DNA of 64,000 bases, from positions 740,688 through 804,687 of the forward strand of contig NZ_CANMPJ010000002.1 of assembly GCF_947499705.1 (NCBI RefSeq), in the 5' to 3' direction. The DNA comes from an uncultured Erythrobacter sp. (GTDB lineage Bacteria > Pseudomonadota > Alphaproteobacteria > Sphingomonadales > Sphingomonadaceae). Positions 33,415 to 42,297 of this stretch are shown here, piece by piece. Positions within the stretch are counted from its first letter, which is position 1; each line of letters begins with the position of its first letter. The notes under the pieces were generated by a model. It saw only the letters and a list, made by a program, of their open reading frames with translations, did no database searches and was not told the origin of the DNA. The position numbers were made by a program, and so were the translations under genes.

Positions 33415-34590
33415 TCAATTCTCCGCAGCGAAGCTCAATTCGGCGTGTTCTTCGAGCCGCTTCACGAGGTCTTCACCCAGGAAATAGCCCGGCGTGCCAA
33501 TGCCGCCCGGCTTGTCGCACGATAGCAGGGCGATGCCGGTTTCGCTTAGCATCCGGCTGGTCGAGCCATATCCTGGATCGTACTTGCCCTTCACGCCGTA
33601 ATGCACGCTCTCGCCATCAGGCATGTCAGCCACGAACAGCACGTCATAGAAACCGTTCTCACGCTCTTCCTTGCTCGGCCCTTCGCCTGGCTTGGGCGGT
33701 TTTGCGCCGAACGGGTTCTTCATCATTTCGACCGCGCCTTCGGCCATTTTCTTACCCGCTTCGCCGGGGCTGGTGAGCATCATCTCGTCATATTTGAAGT
33801 CCTCGCCATAGGGATGGCCGGCGAGGAAGTTGGTGCGGTGGACGTTCTTCGTATTGATCGGAGCCATCACGAACGGCGCGGCCCATTTGTCGAGATCCTT
33901 CTCATAAGCCGGGACCATCCCGTTTGGCTGGCTTGGTCCTTCGAACCCAGGCGTGAGAGCGAAGGGGCTCGCAAGCGTCTTGAAGATAGATGGGTTCTTG
34001 GCCGCCGCTTTCATCGTTGCGCCAAGGCTGGCTGCGGTGCCGCCAGAGAACGTGCCCGCCATGGCGCGAACACGACCACGGATGCGCGGGGCAGGTTTGC
34101 CAAAGCGCTCGATGGCGACCTTCTGCGTCATCAGCACGCCGAGGTCGAACGGGATCGAATCGAACCCGCTGGAAAAGCAGATGCGCGCGCCGGTTTTGAC
34201 GGCTTCCTCCTGATGCTCGGCGATCTTGTCAGCCATCCATGCTGGCTCGCCGCACAGATCGGCGTAGTCGGTGCCGGTCTTCACACAGGCGGCGACCAGC
34301 TTGTCGCCATAGAGTTGGTAGGGGCCAACCGTGGTGAGCACGACCTTTGTCCGCGCACACATGGCTTCGAGATCGGCGGAGTCATCAGCGTTGGCGACCA
34401 CCAGCGGCGTATCGGCAGGCGCACCGATCTCATCGCGCACGGCTTCGAGTTTGTCCTGACTGCGGCCCGCCATCGCCCATTTCGGGGCGTTGTCGCTGCT
34501 GCCGTAGTGATTGCTCAGATACTCGGCGACGAGGCGGCCGGTATAGCCGGTTGCGCCATAGACGATGATATCGAATTCAGTGTCTGCCAT
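33415..34590 (-). CDS. saccharopine dehydrogenase-like / trans-acting enoyl reductase family protein
   Basis: This encodes 391 residues from the ATG at 34590; a longer frame to 34617 is rejected. The N-terminus binds NAD(P): FDIIVYGATGYTGRLVAEYL (GxxGxxG), followed by AGRSQDKLEAVRDE and TTVGPYQLYG. Such proteins are annotated as saccharopine-dehydrogenase NADP-binding-domain proteins and include mycobacterial trans-acting enoyl reductases. The physiological substrate in this group is unknown; a lipid or polyketide intermediate is possible. Downstream lies a terminator shared with the TonB receptor. Confidence 0.82.
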   Translation of the reverse strand: MADTEFDIIVYGATGYTGRLVAEYLSNHYGSSDNAPKWAMAGRSQDKLEAVRDEIGAPADTPLVVANADDSADLEAMCARTKVVLTTVGPYQLYGDKLVAACVKTGTDYADLCGEPAWMADKIAEHQEEAVKTGARICFSSGFDSIPFDLGVLMTQKVAIERFGKPAPRIRGRVRAMAGTFSGGTAASLGATMKAAAKNPSIFKTLASPFALTPGFEGPSQPNGMVPAYEKDLDKWAAPFVMAPINTKNVHRTNFLAGHPYGEDFKYDEMMLTSPGEAGKKMAEGAVEMMKNPFGAKPPKPGEGPSKEERENGFYDVLFVADMPDGESVHYGVKGKYDPGYGSTSRMLSETGIALLSCDKPGGIGTPGYFLGEDLVKRLEEHAELSFAAEN

Positions 34591-34663
34591 GGGGTCTTCT
34601 CCTTTGGCTATGCGCAATGCTCGCGAGCGGTGGCAGAGTCAAAGGGCTGGGTGCGGAGCACCG

Positions 34664-34773
34664 GCGAAGTTGACATCATTGACAGTGCGTCACCTCCCAA
34701 TCTGACGTATTTTGAGTGTGTATTCCGAGGCTTGTGGCGAAAATACGAAGTTGACACTTGTCCAACTCGGTTC
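34664..34773 (+). repeat. two-box dispersed element, copy B
   Basis: GAAGTTGACA occurs at 34666-34675 and 34747-34756, exactly 81 bp apart. The first box is followed by TCATTGACAGTGCGTCA and the second by CTTGTCCAACT. The copy at 15911-16016 (minus strand) has the same boxes, flanking motifs and period. It fills most of the 293-bp gap between the enoyl-reductase-like gene and the HxlR gene, where no gene is seen. Confidence 0.6.
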
Positions 34774-34883
34774 ACGGTCTTCTGGGCCAGTGTGAGCGCG
34801 TCCATCATTGCCTGTCGACCATGACAGCTGGCCTCGATGTAGGAAAATCCTGATCGCTATTTGGGGGCAACAAGTACGGTGGA

Positions 34884-35369
34884 TTAGTCGCCAATAGCTT
34901 TCCATTCCATATCTTGGACTGTTATTGGTTCACCGCATTTGTCACACTCTAGAATGGGATCAATTGCTAGGCCGCAAGTGCGATGGATGAGCGCAATAGG
35001 CGGCTTTGCGGCGGAATTTGCGTCATCCACACCATTGGCCCCGGCCCAGCGATCACCCCACTTCATCAATAGGACGATCGCCGGATAAAGGTCGCGGCCT
35101 TTTTCCGTAAGCCGATATTCAAAGCGTAGGGGCTTCTGGTGGTATGCTCGCTTTTCCAAAATGCCAAAGCTCACCAGTTTTTTCAGTCTGGCGCTCAAGA
35201 TATTCGGCGACGCACCAGTCGTCTTCAACAGACCATCGAACCGCCTGACGCCGAAAAATGCGTCGCGCAGGATGAGGAAGCTCCAGCTGTCGCCCATCTC
35301 GGCCACGGCCTGCTCCACTGAGTCCCGCTCAGGACGTGCAGTTCCACCCGTTCCATCAGTCACTTGCAA
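34884..35369 (-). CDS. HxlR family transcriptional regulator
   Basis: This 161-residue protein starts at TTG (35369) with AGGA six bases upstream. The HxlR winged helix is clear: AVAEMGDSWSFLILRDAFFGVRRFDGLLKTTGASPNILSARLKKLVSFGILEK, residues about 22-75. The C-terminal extension has CGLAIDPILECDKCGEP, with three Cys that could bind metal or sense oxidants. It is divergent from the crotonase operon at 35448. The gap holds CCTATAGG (35378-35385) and a repeated ACTTGC motif, probable operator sequence. Confidence 0.9.
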   Translation of the reverse strand: MQVTDGTGGTARPERDSVEQAVAEMGDSWSFLILRDAFFGVRRFDGLLKTTGASPNILSARLKKLVSFGILEKRAYHQKPLRFEYRLTEKGRDLYPAIVLLMKWGDRWAGANGVDDANSAAKPPIALIHRTCGLAIDPILECDKCGEPITVQDMEWKAIGD

Positions 35370-35447
35370 AATGATATCCTATAGGTTACTTGCGATTCGA
35401 TAGTGACTAGTCGGCACTCTATTTGCAACTCCATAAGGATACCGAAA

Positions 35448-36314
35448 ATGCTCCAGGCGGCCAAGCTTCCACCTTTTGAAGACCTCACGTTCAAGCAAGA
35501 CGGTCCCGTGGCACGCGTTACGCTCAATCGGCCCGAGGTCTTCAATGCCTTGTCCATCAACCTGTCCGCCGAGTTTACGACTGTACTGGAGTATTTGCGA
35601 GACGATCCTGAGACAAAGATTGTCGTTATCAGCGGTGCTGGCGATCAGTTTTGTACAGGAGACGACCTGACCGAAATGGGCTCGGGCGCTTGGGGCGATG
35701 CCAACCAGATCATGCGCCGCGTTCGGTTGTACCAGCATATGGCCAACACGCTCGAAGAGCTCGACAAGATAACCATCGCCTCCGTCGACGGCTATTGCGT
35801 CGGAGGCGGATTGGAAATCTCGATGGCGTGTGACTTCGTGATTTGCGCGCAACGCTCAAAATGGGGGATGCCGGAAGTTGATTGGGGCATCACACCGGGG
35901 TGGGGAGGAACCACGCGCATGGCGCGGCTGATTGGCCGCCGCATGACAAAAGAGATCAATCTTCTGGGCGCACTGCACCCTGCGCGCCGAGGTGTCGAAT
36001 TGGGATTATTCAACCGCGTCGTGCCGAACGACAGGTTGGCTGATGAGACGCAGGCGCTTGTGGAATTGCTGCTGCTGAAAAACCAGCAAGGGCTGCGACA
36101 GCTAAAGTTCATGATCAACAAGAATGTCGAGGCCGACCTTTATACAGCTCAAGGGTTCGAAGCGCTTGGCGCAGCATTGACCGGCGCCATCAACGGATCT
36201 TGGCAAGTTCCAGAAGCCGATGCTGCGCATGGCTGGGCGTCTTACGCCGCCAACGATCCTGCCAGTCCGATCCGACAACGCCGGGAAGCGGCGAAAGACT
36301 TCTGGACGGACTGA
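35448..36314 (+). CDS. enoyl-CoA hydratase/isomerase (crotonase) family protein
   Basis: This encodes 288 residues from the ATG at 35448 (ATAAGGAT upstream); an in-frame start at 35403 lies over the regulatory region. Crotonase signatures: VARVTLNRPEVFNALS, oxyanion-hole segments GAGDQFCTGDDL and VGGGLEISMACDF, and MPEVDWGITPGWGGTTRMARLIG with both active-site-region Glu residues kept. It acts on an acyl-CoA; the exact substrate is unknown. It is first in an operon with a secreted NTF2-like protein and a DoxX protein, under the divergent HxlR regulator. A/T content is higher than in surrounding genes, suggesting acquisition. Confidence 0.88.
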   Translation: MLQAAKLPPFEDLTFKQDGPVARVTLNRPEVFNALSINLSAEFTTVLEYLRDDPETKIVVISGAGDQFCTGDDLTEMGSGAWGDANQIMRRVRLYQHMANTLEELDKITIASVDGYCVGGGLEISMACDFVICAQRSKWGMPEVDWGITPGWGGTTRMARLIGRRMTKEINLLGALHPARRGVELGLFNRVVPNDRLADETQALVELLLLKNQQGLRQLKFMINKNVEADLYTAQGFEALGAALTGAINGSWQVPEADAAHGWASYAANDPASPIRQRREAAKDFWTD

Positions 36315-36358
36315 ACCGCTCATCCGCCTAAACCACCGTCAAACGAGGAAATTGCAAA

Positions 36359-36844
36359 ATGAAATATCTAAAAGTCGCAGTCGCCGCTGCCGCTCTGGCG
36401 TCTTCGCCTCTACTTGCCCATGATCCAAAAGACCCGATCGAAACCGCTGTTGATCCCTTGTTCGACGCTGTTCTGGCCGAAGACATGTCCGCGGTCAGCG
36501 AAGTTATTGCCGACGGGGCGATGGTCCATGCGATGTTCAACCCGAACGGAGAAACCGGTGAGGGATCGATCAGGAGTTTCCCGGCAACAGCGTATTTCGG
36601 GATCGTCACGGCCAATTACGAGAATATCGAGTTTGTCGATCGCACCTACACCGTCTCTGAAGACAAAAAGACCGTTTGGATGGAGGCTAACGGCAACCTC
36701 CGAGTTGCAGAAACCGGCACCCCATACCGCAACCGCTACGTGTTCAAAATTACGATAAATGATGACGGAAAGGTCGCGAATATCGCCGAATGGGTCAATA
36801 CGGCGACTTTGATCGCACAAGGCCGCACCGCCCAATCGCAATGA
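36359..36844 (+). CDS. secreted NTF2/SnoaL-like protein
   Basis: This 161-residue protein has a signal peptide (MKYLKVAVAAAALASSPLLA) and a mature NTF2-like fold: PLFDAVLAEDMSAVSEVIADGAMVH, then strands with VDRTYTVSEDKKTVWMEANG and RNRYVFKITINDDGKVANIAEWVN. It may bind a small molecule in the periplasm. Its stop overlaps the DoxX start (ATGA), so the two are coupled. Confidence 0.75.
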   Translation: MKYLKVAVAAAALASSPLLAHDPKDPIETAVDPLFDAVLAEDMSAVSEVIADGAMVHAMFNPNGETGEGSIRSFPATAYFGIVTANYENIEFVDRTYTVSEDKKTVWMEANGNLRVAETGTPYRNRYVFKITINDDGKVANIAEWVNTATLIAQGRTAQSQ

Positions 36845-37254
36845 CGTTTACGCGCGTGTCTTACGCGGTTGGTCGGGCCGGTCTTGCGTCCCTGTTCGTA
36901 CTGGGCGCGGGCAATAAGCTGGGTTCGTACGAGCCAACATTGCAGAAAATGAGTGAGGCGGGAATACAGCAGCCGGACCTGCTGTTACCGGCGGTCATTC
37001 TGCTCGAATTGATCGGCGGACTTATCGTGGCATTTGGTGTTCGTGGTTCATGGCCGTCGGCAATTGCGTTGGCAGTTTTCACTTTGGCGACGAACGTGAT
37101 GTTTCACCGCTTTTGGATGATGGAGGGAGTTATTGCTCAATTGGAGCTGTCCCTATTTTTCAAGAACATTGCCATAGCATCCGGCCTCGTTCTGGTCGCT
37201 GGTATCGAGTATTCTCGTAGGCTGGCGCTTTTGGGCAACGTGTTTTCTAAATGA
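36841..37254 (+). CDS. DoxX family membrane protein
   Basis: This encodes 137 residues with four membrane helices. DoxX pattern: VGRAGLASLFVLGAGNKLGSYE, then LLLPAVILLELIGGLIVAFGVRG and a His-containing loop NVMFHRFWMMEG before the last helix. DoxX proteins are quinone- or redox-linked membrane proteins of varied use. The ATG overlaps the NTF2-like stop. It is last in the HxlR-controlled operon. Confidence 0.85.
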   Translation: MTFTRVSYAVGRAGLASLFVLGAGNKLGSYEPTLQKMSEAGIQQPDLLLPAVILLELIGGLIVAFGVRGSWPSAIALAVFTLATNVMFHRFWMMEGVIAQLELSLFFKNIAIASGLVLVAGIEYSRRLALLGNVFSK

Positions 37255-37362
37255 CTGCCGCCGGAACCAGAGCGCTTCGCGGAAATGGCTAAAGCAAAGC
37301 TGGGAGTAGGCACAGTATCTTGATTGACTGGCACTGCGGCGAGTCTCCTGCCTCCTCCCCAA

Positions 37363-37917
37363 TTAGAGCCTAGGCAACGTCACCCCGCGCTGACCCATAT
37401 ATTTGCCCGCGCGGTCCTTGTAGCTCGTCTCGCAGCGTTCGTTGCCTTTCAGGAACAAAAACTGACACGCACCCTCATTGGCATAAATCTTGGCAGGGAG
37501 CGGCGTGGTATTGGAGAACTCCAGCGTCACATGGCCTTCCCAGCCCGGCTCCAGCGGGGTGACGTTCACGATGATCCCGCAGCGCGCATAGGTGCTTTTG
37601 CCGAGGCAGATGACCAGCACGTCTTCGGGCACGCGGAAATATTCGACTGTGCGGGCGAGCGCGAAGGAATTGGGCGGGATGATGCAGACATCGGTTTCGC
37701 GGTCGACGAAGTTCTTCGGGTCGAACTGTTTGGGATCGACCGTCGAGGAATCGACATTGGTGAAGATCTTGAACTCGGGCGCAACCCGCGCGTCGTAGCC
37801 GTAGGAGCTGAGCCCGTAGGAAATACACCCATCGCGCCGCTGCGCCTCCTCAAACGGCTCGATCATGCCATTCGATTGCGCCTGCTCGCGAATCCATTTG
37901 TCTGAGAGAATCGCCAT
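37363..37917 (-). CDS. dcd: dCTP deaminase
   Basis: This 184-residue enzyme, starting at the ATG at 37917, deaminates dCTP to dUTP for thymidylate synthesis. Length and motifs are standard: [64 protein letters not shown] with the catalytic Glu region [17 protein letters not shown], and [14 protein letters not shown] near the C-terminus. A longer frame to 37998 is not supported. Monocistronic in appearance. Confidence 0.97.
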   Translation of the reverse strand: MAILSDKWIREQAQSNGMIEPFEEAQRRDGCISYGLSSYGYDARVAPEFKIFTNVDSSTVDPKQFDPKNFVDRETDVCIIPPNSFALARTVEYFRVPEDVLVICLGKSTYARCGIIVNVTPLEPGWEGHVTLEFSNTTPLPAKIYANEGACQFLFLKGNERCETSYKDRAGKYMGQRGVTLPRL

Positions 37918-38059
37918 GGGTGAGTGATTCCCGATTGTAGTCGGGGCGGCAAGCGGAGGCGTGGATTTAGCTGGGGGAGTCTTGCTGAAGTCCCTCACCT
38001 CTTTAGAGAAGAGAGTTGCGTGCGTTGATGTGGGGCAGGACGAGGCTGACGCCTCGCAG

Positions 38060-38085
38060 CCACCCCTTAATCCCCTCCCTTGAAA
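38060..38085 (+). repeat. degenerate REP-like remnant
   Basis: GCCACCCCTTAATCCCCTCCC resembles half of the 34-bp REP-like unit at 14534-14567 but lacks the second palindromic arm. A CGAGGC-TGAC-GCCTCG hairpin (38041-38056) lies just before it. Confidence 0.3.
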
Positions 38086-38104
38086 AGGTGGAAAAGGTGC
38101 ATAC

Positions 38105-38635
38105 TCACTTCACCTTCTTCGCCCCAAGGCTCGGATTCAACGACACCACGTGGTTCAACCACTTCTTCGGCCGTCGCAGCATGTTGTCCGGGTATTCGAC
38201 CTGTAGCCCCAGGATCTGCGCCATTTTGCCAACGAAGTGGATGCAGTTGCGCTTTTCCAGGTCGTAATATTTGCCCGGCGCGTTCTGCCATGTGCGCACC
38301 TCGGCAATGATCTTGCGGTACTGCGCGTCGGTGATCGTCATCGTGAAGTGACGGTTGGTCTTCTTCACATTCTTGGCACTTTCGGCGAGCACCATGTGTT
38401 CGACCGGGCCGCTGAGGATCGCTGGCGTTACTTTGCGCGCTGAAAAGCCGTAATTCTCGTCCACTTTCTCGCCGGTGGATTCAAGCTCCCCTTCGAGCAC
38501 GATGAAGGTGTGCGGATAGCGTCCGAACAGCACCGACCCGTTAAAGGAATGGAAGTGGATCTGGACGTCGGCCAGCGCCGGTCCGCTCCAGACGAGGGCG
38601 AGCAGCGCGAAAAGATGAATGATGAGGCGTTTCAT
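38105..38635 (-). CDS. hypothetical secreted protein, possible papain-like fold
   Basis: This encodes 176 residues from the ATG at 38635 with a signal peptide ([22 protein letters not shown]). A beta-rich region with [15 protein letters not shown] is followed by a helix and [21 protein letters not shown] near residues 133-150. A Cys next to His after KRN, with an earlier His in RYPHTF, recalls permuted NlpC/P60 or DUF4105-like proteins, but this is inference. A second gene, putA, ends 26 bp upstream on the same strand. Confidence 0.55.
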   Translation of the reverse strand: MKRLIIHLFALLALVWSGPALADVQIHFHSFNGSVLFGRYPHTFIVLEGELESTGEKVDENYGFSARKVTPAILSGPVEHMVLAESAKNVKKTNRHFTMTITDAQYRKIIAEVRTWQNAPGKYYDLEKRNCIHFVGKMAQILGLQVEYPDNMLRRPKKWLNHVVSLNPSLGAKKVK

Positions 38636-38661
38636 AACTCGCTGCTTATCGCGCAAATGTT

Positions 38662-41600
38662 TCAGCTTGCAAGTAAACTGGCATTGCCGCCCGCCGCCGT
38701 CGTGTCGATGCAGGTGACGCGTTCGGTTGCAAAGCGGGCAAGGTAGTGCGGGCCGCCCGCCTTGGGGCCAGTGCCGGACAGACCTTCACCGCCGAACGGC
38801 TGGCTTTCGACCACTGCCCCGATCTGGTTGCGGTTGACGTAGAAATTGCCGACGCGTGCGCGGCTCTGGACGAAGCGCCGGGTTGCTTCGATCCGGCTGT
38901 GCAGGCCTAGCGTCAGCCCATATCCGGTCGCGTTGATGTCTTCGACCACCTGCTCCAGTGCTTCCGCTTCGAACCGCACCACGTGTAGCACGGGGCCGAA
39001 GTTCTCGCGATTGAGGTCGAGGATCGAATCCAGTTCGATGATGGTCGGTGCGACGAAGTGCCCATTGGCAGTGTCTTCGCCCAAGGCGATGCGTTCCACT
39101 GGCCGACCGCTCTTCTTGCGGCGCGCGACATGGCGTTCCAGCGCCGCCTCGGCATCCGCATCGATCACCGGGCCGACATCCGTGGCGAGGTTTGTAGGGT
39201 CGCCGACGTGGAGCGCCTCGAACCCGCCTCGGATCATCTCCAGCATGGAATCGGCCACATCATCCTGAAGATACAGCACCCGCAGAGCAGAGCAGCGCTG
39301 GCCTGCGCTCTGGAACGAGCTGGCCAGCACATCGCGCACCACCTGTTCCGGGAGCGCGGAGGAATCGACGATCATCGCGTTCTGTCCGCCGGTCTCGGCA
39401 ATCAATGTAGCAATCGGCCCTTCGCGCGCGGCGAGCGACTGATTGATCAGGCGCGCGGTCTCGGTCGAACCCGTGAAGGCGACCCCGGCGATCCGCGGAT
39501 CGGAAGTGATGGCCTGTCCCACTTCACCCGCTCCAGGCAGCAACTGTAGCGCCTCTGGCGGGATACCGGCCTCGTGACACAACTTCACGGCAAGCGCGGC
39601 GATCAGCGGCGTCTGTTCAGCGGGTTTGGTGACAACCGTGTTGCCAGCGGCGAGCGCAGCGGAGGCCATGCCGATGAAGATCGCCAGTGGGAAGTTCCAC
39701 GGAGAGATGGTGGCAAACACCCCGCGCCCATGCAGGCTGAGCGTATTCTCTTCGCCGGTTGGACCAGGCAGGGTAATCGGTTCGGCGAAATGGTAGCGTG
39801 CCTCGGCAGCGTAGTAGCGCAGGAAATCGACCGCTTCGCGCAGCTCCAGCACCGCATCGAGCAGGGTCTTGCCTGCTTCGCGCTGGCACAGCGACAGGAA
39901 CTCGGCGCTGTGCGCTTCGAACAGGTCGGCGGCTTCTTCCAGCAGCACCGCGCGTTTCTCTCCGCCCAGCGCGTCCCAGCCCGGCTGGATAGCGACGGCT
40001 CGTGTGATCGCCTCCTCGACTTCCGCCGGCGTCGTATCGCGCCGCGTGCCGACTTCGATCCGGGTGTCCTGCGGCGACGTGATCGGCGCGATCTCTCCGG
40101 GCGCATCGCTGGGGAAGGTTGGTTCAGCGATCCAGCTGCGATCTTCCAAATCGCGCAGTTGCGCCTGAAGCGGGCTAAGCACAAGCGGATCGGCGAGGTC
40201 GATCCCGGCGCTGTTTGAGCGACCCTCGAATATGTCTTTGGGTAGCGGGATCGCCGGGTTGCGGCGCGGCGACATGGCTTCGAGTTCGCTGACCGGATCG
40301 CCGACCAGTTCCTCCGCCGGAATGTCGGCATCGCCCATGCGGTTGACGAAGCTGGTGTTGGCCCCGTTTTCGAGCAGGCGGCGTACGAGATAGGCGAGCA
40401 GCTCCTTGTGCCCGCCTACGGGTGCGTAAATCCGCACGGGTGTCGGCGCATTGCCTTCAAGCTTGTGCAGCGCGTCGTAAACCTCTTCGCCCATGCCGTG
40501 GAGGCGTTGGAACTCAAACGTACGACCTGCACTCATCTCCTTAACTGCGGCGATCGTGTAGGCGTTGTGCGTGGCAAAGGCGGGCTTGATAACATCGTCA
40601 TGCTCGAACAATCGCGCCGCGCAGGCGAGATACGAGACGTCGGTTGCCAGCTTGCGGGTGAAGACCGGGTAGTCGCTGTATCCGCCGACTTGGCTGATCT
40701 TGATCTCGCTATCCCAATAGGCGCCTTTGACCAGCCGCACGAACAGCTTGCGCCCATGCCGCCGGGCCAGTTTGGCGACCCAGTCGCACAAAGGAGCGCC
40801 GCGCTTCTGATAGGCTTGCAATGCGAGGCCAAAACCTTCCCAGCGCGAACCGTCTTCGCGGGTAAACAGTTCGTCATCGCCGACCAGCATCTCGATGACG
40901 TCGAGGGACAGTTCGAGCCGCTCGGCTTCTTCGGCATCGATGGTGAAGTGGATGTTGGCGTCGCGCGCCTTCATCGCCAGTTCCTTGACGATCGGTACAA
41001 TTTCGGCGCGAGCCTGCTCGGCATGGAAGAAATCGTATTTGGGGTGCAGCGCTGACAGCTTGACCGAAATGCCGGGCGATGGGCCGATGCCGCCCTTGGC
41101 TTCCCTGGCCAGTCGGTCGAGCGCGCGGCCATAGGCTTCGCGGTAGCGTGCGGCGTCGGGATAGGTCATGGCCGCTTCGCCGAGCATGTCGAACGAGTGC
41201 GTGAGACCCTTCGCGCGTTCCGGCGCGGCGCGTTTCAGCGCTTCCTCGATGCTCCGCCCGAACACGAATTGCCCGCCAAGAATTTTCATCGCCTGCAACG
41301 TCGCCGTGCGGATCACTGGTTCGCCCATGCGGTTCACCGCGCGTTTCAGCGTCGATCCCATGCCGCGCTGGTGCGCATCGGGCTGCTCGAGAACTTCCCC
41401 GGTCAGCATCAGCGAGAATGTCGCGGCATTGACGAAGGTCGATGAGCTTTCGCCCAAATGTTCGCCCCAGTCGATCGTGCCGATCTTGTCCTTGATCAGA
41501 GCATCGGCGGTTTCGTGATCGGGTACACGTAGCAAAGCCTCGGCAAGGCACATCAGCGCGATACCTTCTTCGGTGTCGAGCCCGAACTGCTGCAGGAACG

Positions 41601-41811
41601 CGTCGATCCCGCTCGCCTTGCGTGCCCTTGCGCCTTCGATCAGATCGATGGCCAGCGCAGCCGCTTGCTCCCTCACTTTGGAGGCGGGCTTTGCCTGTTC
41701 GAGGCGCTCGGCAATACAGGCCTCTTCGTCGGCGCGAAAGGCGCGGCGCAGCTCCGCGCGGTCAAGCATGTTTGGGGTTGCCGGGGGCAAATCGGGCGAC
41801 GTCACGGGCAA
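38662..41811 (-). CDS. putA: bifunctional proline dehydrogenase/L-glutamate gamma-semialdehyde dehydrogenase
   Basis: This 1049-residue protein oxidises proline to glutamate in two FAD- and NAD-dependent steps. The proline dehydrogenase barrel covers about residues 170-470 (SVKLSALHPKYDF, RLVKGAYWDSEIK, ATHNAYTIAAV); the aldehyde dehydrogenase covers about 540-1000 (FATISPWNFPLAIF, FTGSTETARL, AETGGQNAM, QSAGQRCSALR with Cys840). The N-terminal ribbon-helix-helix DNA-binding domain of enterobacterial PutA is absent, so it should not self-regulate. The start is TTG with AGGA six bases upstream; GTG at 41805 and ATG at 41769 are alternatives. No Lrp-type putR is adjacent. Confidence 0.95.
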   Translation of the reverse strand: MPVTSPDLPPATPNMLDRAELRRAFRADEEACIAERLEQAKPASKVREQAAALAIDLIEGARARKASGIDAFLQQFGLDTEEGIALMCLAEALLRVPDHETADALIKDKIGTIDWGEHLGESSSTFVNAATFSLMLTGEVLEQPDAHQRGMGSTLKRAVNRMGEPVIRTATLQAMKILGGQFVFGRSIEEALKRAAPERAKGLTHSFDMLGEAAMTYPDAARYREAYGRALDRLAREAKGGIGPSPGISVKLSALHPKYDFFHAEQARAEIVPIVKELAMKARDANIHFTIDAEEAERLELSLDVIEMLVGDDELFTREDGSRWEGFGLALQAYQKRGAPLCDWVAKLARRHGRKLFVRLVKGAYWDSEIKISQVGGYSDYPVFTRKLATDVSYLACAARLFEHDDVIKPAFATHNAYTIAAVKEMSAGRTFEFQRLHGMGEEVYDALHKLEGNAPTPVRIYAPVGGHKELLAYLVRRLLENGANTSFVNRMGDADIPAEELVGDPVSELEAMSPRRNPAIPLPKDIFEGRSNSAGIDLADPLVLSPLQAQLRDLEDRSWIAEPTFPSDAPGEIAPITSPQDTRIEVGTRRDTTPAEVEEAITRAVAIQPGWDALGGEKRAVLLEEAADLFEAHSAEFLSLCQREAGKTLLDAVLELREAVDFLRYYAAEARYHFAEPITLPGPTGEENTLSLHGRGVFATISPWNFPLAIFIGMASAALAAGNTVVTKPAEQTPLIAALAVKLCHEAGIPPEALQLLPGAGEVGQAITSDPRIAGVAFTGSTETARLINQSLAAREGPIATLIAETGGQNAMIVDSSALPEQVVRDVLASSFQSAGQRCSALRVLYLQDDVADSMLEMIRGGFEALHVGDPTNLATDVGPVIDADAEAALERHVARRKKSGRPVERIALGEDTANGHFVAPTIIELDSILDLNRENFGPVLHVVRFEAEALEQVVEDINATGYGLTLGLHSRIEATRRFVQSRARVGNFYVNRNQIGAVVESQPFGGEGLSGTGPKAGGPHYLARFATERVTCIDTTAAGGNASLLAS

Positions 41812-42297
41812 TGCGAATCCTGCTCAAGAAACCAGATGTCAGCGATCTGGACCCGCACGGCTTGTGGCGCAAGCCAAGTCGTTTGATCGTTGTCAGAATT
41901 GGCAAGACTCGGATGCGTGAAGTCGGCTTCGCCAAGCAAACAATTGTCCGCACCCTCCAATGCTTCTCTCGTGAACAAGGAAAAAAGCGACCTAGTCCCT
42001 GGACACGAGATGACATCGAAGAGTGCGGACGTATCGGCTCTCACCTTTAGGCGATGAGCCGAATTCAGTATTCTCCATGCGAAGCTGTTCGGACGGGGAC
42101 GACGCCCGGCCTAACGGGAATTGGTGGATCGAGAAGAGTGGTATTTGCGAGCCTGATGTACGCTATTCGCTGCCGCTGGATTTGCCTCGTGATGACTGAG
42201 GACATAGGCTTCAGATCACTCCTGCAAAGTTGTATCTGTTGGCTTCTCTCATCGCGAGAAAACACTAGACCCGCCCCCCAACCGTTATGGGCTCGGC
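41812..42297. other. 486-bp region without a supported gene
   Basis: Short frames exist on the plus strand (for example 41811-42050), but they lack homology, a ribosome site or codon bias. The region should contain the putA promoter (left) and the promoter of the LuxR-type gene (right). I see no repeats or RNA gene in it. Confidence 0.5.

Noticed and set aside
33601..34824. 407-residue plus-strand open frame
   Set aside because: It is antisense to the enoyl-reductase-family gene, which has clear NAD-binding motifs.
41811..42050. 79-residue frame upstream of putA
   Set aside because: No ribosome site, homology or codon bias; it overlaps the putA start by one base.
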